DNA from: ZC4RG20 sp963782445
GTDB taxonomy: Bacteria > Pseudomonadota > Gammaproteobacteria > Steroidobacterales > Rariloculaceae
Direction: 5' to 3'
Assembly: GCA_963782445.1 (NCBI GenBank)
Contig: CAWAJM010000001.1
Location: forward strand, 248,001 to 312,000
Length of the DNA stretch: 64,000 nucleotides
Below the pieces are notes generated by a model. It saw only the letters and a list, made by a program, of their open reading frames with translations, ran no database searches and was not told the origin of the DNA. Positions 9,403-16,169 of the stretch are shown in pieces; the first letter of the stretch is position 1, and the number at the start of each line of letters is the position of its first letter. Position numbers and translations under genes: made by a program.

Positions 9403-9795
9403 CTATTCTTGCTTGAACTCGATCGTGCGCTTGTTGGCCAGCGTAATGGACCGAATGAAGCCGATCGGCTTGCCGTTGCGGGCCGGGAAATATTTGATGG
9501 TGACCGTATCGCCGGGCACCACGTTGTTCGCGCCGCCCTTACCGAAACCGAGACTTGCCAGGGTGTTGGCCGAGCCCGTCGTGAACACCCACTGCGTCTT
9601 TGAGCCGTCGGCGTTCGCCACTTCGAGCGTCATGGCCCCGTGGGGGTTCGAGAACTCGATCTTCTGGACGACGCCTGTCGCCTCGCCCGATTTGCGGATA
9701 TCGTACACGCCCGAGAGAGAGTGATGCGCGAACGACTGGCCGCTCGCCAAAAGCCATCCCGAGAAGACGACTGCTGCTAAAGTTCGCTTGATCAT
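9403..9795 (-). CDS. DUF6152 family exported protein (proximal copy)
   Basis: The 130-residue protein has a signal peptide (about 1-23) with a good signal peptidase site, SFA, directly before HHSLSGVYD. The predicted mature protein therefore starts with two histidines. The rest is the DUF6152 beta domain, with IEFSNPHGAMTLEV and PGDTVTIKYFPARNGKP. The ATG at 9795 is preceded by AAGGAA; the longer open frame upstream has no signal peptide at its start. It is the first gene of the four-gene cassette and so lies next to its promoter. A free N-terminal histidine can bind copper in other families; that role here is only a suggestion. Confidence 0.82.
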   Translation of the reverse strand: MIKRTLAAVVFSGWLLASGQSFAHHSLSGVYDIRKSGEATGVVQKIEFSNPHGAMTLEVANADGSKTQWVFTTGSANTLASLGFGKGGANNVVPGDTVTIKYFPARNGKPIGFIRSITLANKRTIEFKQE

Positions 9796-9957
9796 TTCCT
9801 TGTCCCCAAAAATGAGTAAGCCCTGAGTGGTCGGCATTCTTGCGTGCTGTACCGCACGCTCCGGCGAGCCTACCACCGGGCCCAGCCCCCGACAATCGGC
9901 CCGGCAGGAGGCCCAGGAAAGTTGACAATTCGGGGGGCGGAGCGGGAAAAGTGGCCC

Positions 9958-10563
9958 ATGTCGAACCTTTGGAGCCGGCAAGCCGTCATGCGAGTCTTCG
10001 TCTCAGCCGCCGCCATTCTGTTGGGCTTGGCCCTGGCCGGGTGGCCGCCATCCGGTCGAGCCCAGTCCTACCGGGATTTCGTGTTTACGGACCTGCAGGG
10101 GCATCTGGTGCTCAGGTTCGCGGGGCTCGGCCCTGCGGGCCTCGACTCGTCGCAGCTCGACGAGTTTCTCGATTCCGAGTTCTCGACGATGGTCCACGAC
10201 CACCTGCGGGCGGACCTGCTGTTCGAAGACGAGCCTCCCGACCCTCGATGGGCCGCCTCGATGGAGCCGCAGCTCGCGCAACGTGTTAAGCATGCCGGTC
10301 CCGCGTTCTCCGCCATCGCCGCCGAATGCCGTGCCGCCTCGTGCCGACTCACGATGGAGCAGCCGGGTCACTGGAGTGTGGCGGCGCAACTGGACGTGCT
10401 CGAGACCGTCCAGGCATCCCTCGGGGCCTTCATCGCGGCCCACCCGCGGGACTTCGAGCGGGCCTTCATGATCACAGCCTACGACAAGCAGTTCGAGACC
10501 GCGCACATCAAGGCGTTCCTGCGTAGAAAGGGGCGCGTGGTGGTCGATCGCGTGGACCGATGA
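9958..10563 (+). CDS. Exported protein of unknown function
   Basis: The 201-residue protein has a predicted export signal (about 10-36, ending GRAQ) and a soluble domain with two nearby cysteines in AAECRAASCRL (about 116-124). I do not recognise the family. The CRAASC arrangement is reminiscent of exported proteins with a conserved ECR..SC motif. It is transcribed away from the DUF6152 cassette, with 162 bases between the two starts. A second possible ATG lies ten codons further in. Confidence 0.55.
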   Translation: MSNLWSRQAVMRVFVSAAAILLGLALAGWPPSGRAQSYRDFVFTDLQGHLVLRFAGLGPAGLDSSQLDEFLDSEFSTMVHDHLRADLLFEDEPPDPRWAASMEPQLAQRVKHAGPAFSAIAAECRAASCRLTMEQPGHWSVAAQLDVLETVQASLGAFIAAHPRDFERAFMITAYDKQFETAHIKAFLRRKGRVVVDRVDR

Positions 10564-10665
10564 ACTGCATCGGACGAAGGGGGCGCCCGCGCATCCGCTC
10601 GCGGCGGCGGCATCGAACTTGCACTCGTTTTTTCAATCCAGTGAGTCTACTCGGCAGAAGAAACG

Positions 10666-11145
10666 ATGGCGTCACCCTTCCAGCGTCTCGTCAGGACGCT
10701 CGATTACCCGCTTTACATTGTCACGACGGCCGTCGAGAACGAGCCGGCGGGCTGCCTCGTCGGCTTCGCGACACAGTGCAGCATCCACCCGCCGCGCTTC
10801 CTCGTGTGCATCTCCGTCAAGAACCACACGCTCGCGCTCGCCCGCCGCGCGAGCAGGCTTGCCGTGCACGTCGTCGAGGAGCGGAACAAACGCATCGCCG
10901 CGATCTTCGGCGGCGAGACGGCGGACGAGGTGGACAAGTTCGAGCGTGTGAGCTGGCACTATCAGGATCAAATGCCGATCCTCGACGCCTGTCATCGCTG
11001 GTTCGCGGGCGCGGTGCTCGAGCAGATGGACCTCGGCGACCACGTGGGCTTCCTACTGGAGCCGATCGACACCGAGGCGACGCGCACGGCGGAGCAGCTT
11101 ACGTTTCAGCAGGCTCGCGACATCGAGCCCGGGCATAAGCCATGA
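10666..11145 (+). CDS. Flavin reductase-like (FMN-binding split barrel) protein
   Basis: The 159-residue protein is a complete flavin-reductase-like domain. It starts with PLYIVTTAVENEPAGCLVGF and has QCSIHPPRFLVCISVKNHT, the usual FMN-phosphate region, with AVHVVEERN further on. Such proteins bind FMN and reduce it with NAD(P)H or serve as partners of monooxygenases. It is the first of three reductase-type genes in a row (with the RibD-like gene and a second flavin-reductase domain), which suggests a shared flavin or quinone substrate. The ATG at 10666 is the only plausible start. Confidence 0.82.
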   Translation: MASPFQRLVRTLDYPLYIVTTAVENEPAGCLVGFATQCSIHPPRFLVCISVKNHTLALARRASRLAVHVVEERNKRIAAIFGGETADEVDKFERVSWHYQDQMPILDACHRWFAGAVLEQMDLGDHVGFLLEPIDTEATRTAEQLTFQQARDIEPGHKP

Positions 11146-11218
11146 TAGAAGCCGCATCGGCGGCCGCCCGCGCCGTAACGGTGCCTGCGCATGCAAGTCG
11201 AGGTCATCTCTGGACACC

Positions 11219-12088
11219 ATGCCCGGCGAATATGTGCTGCGACTCTTCCCCGGCCCGGGTGAGCCCGTGCCCCTGCGGACGCTTTATCTGAGCGATCGGC
11301 TGCGGCCGGCCGGGCGGCCCTCGCGGCCCTTCGTCTACACGAATTTCATCGCCAGCCTCGACGGGCGCATCTCGCTGCCCGATCCGCGCACGGCGCGGCG
11401 CACCGTGCCGGCGGCCATCGCGAATGCCCGCGACTGGCGGCTCTTTCAGGAGCTCGCCGCGGGCGCGGACGCGCTGGTCATCAGCGGCCGCTACGTGCGC
11501 GATCTGCCGAATGGCGTCAGCGGGCGCAGCTTCCCCGTCAGTACGAAGCCCGAGCACGCGGATCTCATCGAGTGGCGCCGGCGTCGAGGTCTCGCGCCCC
11601 AGCCTGCCGTCGTCATCGTCACGGCGAGCCTCGAGCTGCCGCCGTTGGCCGGGCTGGCCGCGTCCGGGCGGGCCGTCTACGTGGCCACGGGCCGGGCGGC
11701 CGATGCGGCCAAAGTCGAACGCATCGAGTCCGAGGGCGCGCAGGTGCTGCGCGTCGGCGCGGGCCGCCGCGTCGAGGGCCGTCCGCTCGTCGAGAGGCTC
11801 GCGCGCGAAGGGCACGGTAACGTTGCCATGATCGGCGGCGGCGAAGTGCTGAACGCGCTGCTCGTCGACGACGTGCTCGACCGCTTGTATCTGACGCTCG
11901 CGTGCCGGCTGCTCGGCGGCGCGTCGTTCGATACGCTGTTGTCGGGGCCCGTGCTCGACCCTCCGAGGCGATTCACGCTCGACGCGCTGCATTACGACGC
12001 GGGCACGGGGGCCGCGGCCGACGCCGAGCAGCTCTTTGCGCTCTTCGATCGCTGCCCGCCGGCGCCAGGGGAGGCGGGCCGACTATAA
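11219..12088 (+). CDS. RibD C-terminal / dihydrofolate reductase-like protein
   Basis: The 289-residue protein contains the RibD C-terminal reductase fold. Recognisable blocks are FVYTNFIASLDGRISLP (about 40-56), the substrate region LVISGRYVRDLP, and the NADPH-binding stretch GNVAMIGGGEVLNALLVDDV (about 200-219). There is no N-terminal deaminase domain, so it is not a full RibD. Stand-alone members reduce pyrimidine- or pterin-like substrates. It sits between two flavin-reductase-domain genes and starts 73 bases after the first. Confidence 0.8.
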   Translation: MPGEYVLRLFPGPGEPVPLRTLYLSDRLRPAGRPSRPFVYTNFIASLDGRISLPDPRTARRTVPAAIANARDWRLFQELAAGADALVISGRYVRDLPNGVSGRSFPVSTKPEHADLIEWRRRRGLAPQPAVVIVTASLELPPLAGLAASGRAVYVATGRAADAAKVERIESEGAQVLRVGAGRRVEGRPLVERLAREGHGNVAMIGGGEVLNALLVDDVLDRLYLTLACRLLGGASFDTLLSGPVLDPPRRFTLDALHYDAGTGAAADAEQLFALFDRCPPAPGEAGRL

Positions 12089-12128
12089 TGGGGTCGCTCA
12101 ACGGCTGGGTGGGTGGGAGAAGCGATCG

Positions 12129-12635
12129 ATGGACGACAACCAGAAAAAGACGGCCCTGCGCATGATCCCTTACGGCCTCTACGTCCTGACCTGTGAAGGC
12201 GAGGACGGCAAGGTCTCTGCGGGCACGGTCAATTGGGTGACCCAGGCCTCGTTCAAGCCCCCGCTCATCGTCGTGGGCGTGCAGAAGGACTCGCTCGCGC
12301 ACACGCTCATCAAGGACCGCGGCGTGTTTGCGTTGAATATCCTCGGCCGCGGGCAGGGCGATTTGGCCTTCGCATTCTTCAAGTCGGCGGAGCGCGAGGG
12401 CAACACGATCGCGGGGCGCGGTTTCGCGCCCGGTGTCGCGACGGGTGCGCCCATCCTGGACGACACGACGGCCTTCCTCGAGTGCAAGCTCGTCGACACG
12501 GTCGAACGCGGCGACCACTCCGTCTTCGTCGGCGAAGTCGTCGAGGCGGGCGTGCGCAAGCCCTTCGACGGGCGGGCCGATCAGGCCGTGCTCGCGATGG
12601 CGGATCTCGGCGAGAAGGTGTACTACGGCGGCTGA
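12129..12635 (+). CDS. Flavin reductase family protein
   Basis: The 168-residue protein is a typical flavin reductase domain: LRMIPYGLYVLTCEGEDG, then TVNWVTQASFKPPLIVVGVQ, then VFALNILGRGQ and the C-terminal HSVFVGEVVEAG. It should use NAD(P)H to reduce FMN or FAD. The start ATG at 12129 has GGGAGAAG upstream; an in-frame extension into the preceding gene is not needed. The lipoprotein gene follows 13 bases later. Confidence 0.86.
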   Translation: MDDNQKKTALRMIPYGLYVLTCEGEDGKVSAGTVNWVTQASFKPPLIVVGVQKDSLAHTLIKDRGVFALNILGRGQGDLAFAFFKSAEREGNTIAGRGFAPGVATGAPILDDTTAFLECKLVDTVERGDHSVFVGEVVEAGVRKPFDGRADQAVLAMADLGEKVYYGG

Positions 12636-12648
12636 GGAGGACGGTCGC

Positions 12649-13221
12649 TTGCTGCGCGTTGCATGGGTCGCCGTCGTTCGTCTCGCCCCGGTCCTGATGC
12701 TGGCCGGCTGCAGCTCGAGCGTGTATCTGCACGACGGCGTGACGGATGGCGACACCTTCTATCTCGCTCCGGCGGCCCTGACGGACCACGATCCCGTGCT
12801 GCAAAGTTGGGTCGCCTATAGCCTCATGCGCAGCGCCTGTCAGCTCGACGTGGGCGGCGCGGATCCGGCGCGGGTCAGCACCTACGCCTGCGAGCTCAAG
12901 GCGCGCCGCAGTCTGCTCGATGCCTGGCAGGAGTATCGCGAGCGGCCGGATCCTTACCTCGACACGCTGCTTGTCGTGCGCCGCGCCGGCTTTCTCGAGG
13001 AGTACGTCGCTTACTACTTCGGCAAGCCGGCTTGGCACGTGCCAAGCGGCCTCCGCATGGACGCGTTTGGGGCCTGGCGGCGGTCGCGGCTCGCAGGACA
13101 CAAGCCCAAGACCCGGCTCGTCGGATCCTGGGGTTACGGCAAAGGCGGCGGGCCTCGGGCGGCGCGCTCGGCGCCCATAGAGTCCGGTCGCACCCCGGGC
13201 GTGCATCCCAAGAGGGGCTGA
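12649..13221 (+). CDS. Putative lipoprotein of unknown function
   Basis: The 190-residue protein starts with a hydrophobic signal ending in the lipobox LAGC (cysteine at about residue 21), so it should be a lipid-anchored envelope protein. The body is helical, with a second pair of cysteines (SACQLD and TYACEL) and the stretch DPYLDTLLVVRRAGFLEEYV. The best start is TTG at 12649, eight bases after the ribosome site GAGGAGG. Longer readings begin inside the flavin reductase gene in another frame and lose the signal peptide. No family recognised. Confidence 0.68.
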   Translation: MLRVAWVAVVRLAPVLMLAGCSSSVYLHDGVTDGDTFYLAPAALTDHDPVLQSWVAYSLMRSACQLDVGGADPARVSTYACELKARRSLLDAWQEYRERPDPYLDTLLVVRRAGFLEEYVAYYFGKPAWHVPSGLRMDAFGAWRRSRLAGHKPKTRLVGSWGYGKGGGPRAARSAPIESGRTPGVHPKRG

Positions 13222-13257
13222 CGGAGAATCTGCAGCCGCTTTCCTAAGAGCGTTCCG

Positions 13258-15006
13258 GTGATGCGTATCGATCCCCATTCCTATGCCGACGATCTGCAGC
13301 CCGTCGTCCATGAGCTCGACTGGCGAGCCTCGGTCGACTTCGACCGCCGGGTCATCGACGCGACGGCGCGGCTTGGGCTTTCGCGCCCCGGCGCAGGGCC
13401 GCTCGATCTCGATACCCGGGACCTGAAGATTCTGGCCGTCGAGGACGCGCGCGGCGCGCCGCTCGACTACGAGCTCGGCGCGCCGGAGGCGATCTATGGC
13501 CAAAGACTCCGCATCCATCTCCCCGAGGCCGGCGCCGCAATCCGCATCCGTTACGAAACCTCGCCGCAGGCTTCCGCGCTGCAATGGCTGACCGCCGCTC
13601 AGACGGCCGGCGGCGAGCTGCCCTTCCTGTTCAGTCAGTGCCAGGCCATTCACGCGCGCTCGGTCGTGCCGCTGCAGGATACGCCGCGCCAGCGCATTCG
13701 CTACACGGCCGCGCTCGAGGTCCCGCGCGAGATGCGCGCACTCATGGCGGCCGGCTTCGTCTCGCGCGAGGAACGCGGCGACCGCGCGCTCGAGCGCTAC
13801 GAGATGCCGCAGCCGATTCCGCCTTATCTGCTCGCGCTCGCCGTGGGCGATCTCGTGTCGCGGGACCTCGCGCCGCGGTCGCGCGTCTGGGCCGAGCCGG
13901 AGACGATCGCGCGGGCCGCGTACGAGTTCGCCGAGGTGGACTCGATGCTGCTGGCGGCCGAGCGGCTGTTCGGACCCTACGATTGGGACCGCTTCGATTT
14001 TCTCGTGCTGCCGCCCTCGTTCCCGTACGGCGGCATGGAAAACCCGCGGCTGACGTTTCTCACGCCCACGGTGCTCGCCGGCGACCGCTCGCTCGTCGAC
14101 GTGCTCGCGCACGAACTTGCGCACAGCTGGGCGGGCAACCTCGTGACGAACGCGACGGCCGAGCACTTCTGGCTCAACGAAGGCCTGACGGTCTACGCCG
14201 AGCGGCGCATCCTCGAAGCCTTGCACGGCCCCGAGATCGCGACGATGAGCGCCGCGCTCGGCTGGCAAGCGCTCGAGGAGGCATTGCGCGACTTCGAGGA
14301 GCACCCCGAGCTCACGCGGCTGCGCACGCGCCTGCAGGGCGTCGACCCGGACGAAGCGTATTCCACGGTGCCCTACGAAAAAGGCTATCTGCTCTTCAAA
14401 GCGCTCGAGGAAGCAGTCGGACGGGAACGCTTCGACCGCTTCCTACGCGAGTATCTCACCCGCTTCCGGTTCCAATCGATCACGACCGAGGAATTCGCCG
14501 CATTCGTCGAGGGCGCGCTTCCGGGTGCGCTGGGGAAGATCCATGCCGGCACCTACTTCGATGGCGAAGGCATCCCGCCCGCAGCGGTTCGCCCCAAGTC
14601 CGCGCGGCTCGCGGCCATCGCCGCGCTCGGCGGGCGTCCTCCGAGCGCGGAGCAAGCGCGCGGCTGGACCGCGAGCGAATGGCAGTTCTGGCTGCATGGG
14701 CTCGACGGGACACTCACGCGCTCCGAGTGCGAGGTCCTCGACTCCCAGTTCGGCTTGACGCGCAGCGGGAACTTCGAGGTGCTCGTCGCTTGGCTCGAGC
14801 CCGCGATCCGGGCGGGCTACGAGCCGGCCCGTTCGAGAGCCGAGACGCTGGTCGGCGAAGTGGGGCGCATGAAATACCTGAAGCCGCTGTATCGTGCGCT
14901 GGCGGCCCGCGACGCGGCGCGCGCCCGCGAGCTGTTCGCGCGCAATCGGCCGCGCTATCACCCGATCGCCGTTCAGGTCGTGGACGCGGTGTTGCGGCGA
15001 GCCTGA
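13258..15006 (+). CDS. M1 family metallopeptidase, leukotriene-A4-hydrolase-like aminopeptidase
   Basis: The 582-residue protein has the gluzincin motif HELAHSW (about 284-290) with the third zinc ligand in WLNEGL 18 residues later, and the substrate-binding motif GGMENP about 25 residues before it. The C-terminal third matches the leukotriene A4 hydrolase helical domain (LKPLYRALAARDAARARELF and YHPIAVQVVDAVL). It should be a cytosolic zinc aminopeptidase; no signal peptide is present. GTG at 13258 and ATG at 13261 are adjacent candidate starts. The gene ends close to a convergent secreted protein. Confidence 0.92.
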   Translation: MMRIDPHSYADDLQPVVHELDWRASVDFDRRVIDATARLGLSRPGAGPLDLDTRDLKILAVEDARGAPLDYELGAPEAIYGQRLRIHLPEAGAAIRIRYETSPQASALQWLTAAQTAGGELPFLFSQCQAIHARSVVPLQDTPRQRIRYTAALEVPREMRALMAAGFVSREERGDRALERYEMPQPIPPYLLALAVGDLVSRDLAPRSRVWAEPETIARAAYEFAEVDSMLLAAERLFGPYDWDRFDFLVLPPSFPYGGMENPRLTFLTPTVLAGDRSLVDVLAHELAHSWAGNLVTNATAEHFWLNEGLTVYAERRILEALHGPEIATMSAALGWQALEEALRDFEEHPELTRLRTRLQGVDPDEAYSTVPYEKGYLLFKALEEAVGRERFDRFLREYLTRFRFQSITTEEFAAFVEGALPGALGKIHAGTYFDGEGIPPAAVRPKSARLAAIAALGGRPPSAEQARGWTASEWQFWLHGLDGTLTRSECEVLDSQFGLTRSGNFEVLVAWLEPAIRAGYEPARSRAETLVGEVGRMKYLKPLYRALAARDAARARELFARNRPRYHPIAVQVVDAVLRRA

Positions 15007-15026
15007 CGCCCCGTCCGCGGCCCTCG

Positions 15027-15998
15027 CTAGTTCTCCCAGCCCGTGGGCGAATCGTAGGGCACGCTGATGCCGATCGCCTCGATCTCGTGGATCTGACCGC
15101 CCCAGATCTTGAAGATGTGCATCGCGGGCAGGTCGAACGGTTTGAAGTTCATGGTCACGCTGTCGCGGTCCGGATCGTTGAGGATCTTGAACTTGTGCTG
15201 CGTGAACGCGTGGTGGAAGTGCGAGAAGCCGATCGCGAGGCCCGTGACGGTGTCGGCTACCTCGACGCGCCGGTCGCCGATCGTCGTGATGTACGTGAAC
15301 GTCTGCGAATTGATTTGGCTCTCGCAGGTCTGCATGCCGAGCAGGCTGGGCGGCCGCGGCTTGGCACCGGGAATCGTGCCGCTGGCCACGCCGCCGAAAG
15401 GCGCCGTGCGCAGGCCGTTCTCGTGGCGCTCGCAGTCGCTCGCGAACGGCGCGAGCGAGCCGTTGTTGAGGTCCAGCGCGTCGTAATAGGACTTCGCGAT
15501 ATGGATCAAGCGCCCGCGCGAGTCGGCGTATTCGTAGGGAATCTTCATCGGGATGCCGGGGCGCACCTTCTGCAGGCTCGGCATCGAAGGATCGCGCGGG
15601 ACCGCGATCAGGTGCTCGGCCTCGACGATCTTGCCGTCCGCGAGCTTGAGTCTGAAGCCGACCTCGGCGGGCTTGCCGCCGGACCCCATCATGACGAGGC
15701 CGCCGACTTCCTGCGAGACGGGGTCCGGCACGATGATCTTGAACGCCGTGGGGCCGGAGCTCGCCGTCTTCCAAAGGCCCTCGCCGACGTCGATGCGGTG
15801 GATGTTCTCGACGGTCCTGACGTTCGGCGCGAGCGGCACGCCGCTCGGATCGTGCGCCACGAGCGCCGCGAGATAGTTGTCCGCGAGATCCATGAGGCAA
15901 TCGCGGTTACAGTCGGCCGCGGCCGCCGCGCCCGAGAGCGCACATGCGCACGCGAGCGCGAGCGCGAGCAGCGAGGCCGGGAGGGTCATTGTTTTCAT
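15027..15998 (-). CDS. Secreted NTF2/SnoaL-like protein of unknown function
   Basis: The 323-residue protein has a signal peptide (about 1-27) and mature sequence CNRDCLMDLADNYLAALVA, which resembles the first helix of SnoaL/NTF2-like domains followed by VRTVENIHRIDVGEGLWKT. Further blocks are YADSRGRLIHIAKSYYDAL and IWGGQIHEIEAIGI. Four or more cysteines suggest disulfides in the periplasm. Related proteins are annotated DUF8021 or nuclear transport factor 2-like, with no known reaction. The ATG at 15998 has GGGGAGA upstream. Confidence 0.7.
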   Translation of the reverse strand: MKTMTLPASLLALALACACALSGAAAAADCNRDCLMDLADNYLAALVAHDPSGVPLAPNVRTVENIHRIDVGEGLWKTASSGPTAFKIIVPDPVSQEVGGLVMMGSGGKPAEVGFRLKLADGKIVEAEHLIAVPRDPSMPSLQKVRPGIPMKIPYEYADSRGRLIHIAKSYYDALDLNNGSLAPFASDCERHENGLRTAPFGGVASGTIPGAKPRPPSLLGMQTCESQINSQTFTYITTIGDRRVEVADTVTGLAIGFSHFHHAFTQHKFKILNDPDRDSVTMNFKPFDLPAMHIFKIWGGQIHEIEAIGISVPYDSPTGWEN

Positions 15999-16169
15999 GG
16001 CGTTGGTCTCCCCATCGTGAGTCCGGATCGAACTGCAACCGTTACATAGCCTGGCAGCCAAGGCAGGTTGGAATCCGCGTCGAGCGATGCCTCGCGCCGC
16101 GGCGTTTGACTCCCGCGGCGGGCCCGGCCAAGACTAACGCCCGCGGGTCGGATTGGGGAGGGGCGATTC

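Noticed and set aside
10564..10665. Terminator with T-run before the flavin reductase gene
   Set aside because: A CGTTTTTTC run is present, but no adequate stem precedes it.
12379..14304. A 641-codon minus-strand open frame over the M1 peptidase
   Set aside because: It is antisense to a gene with a full HELAH site; composition alone explains it.
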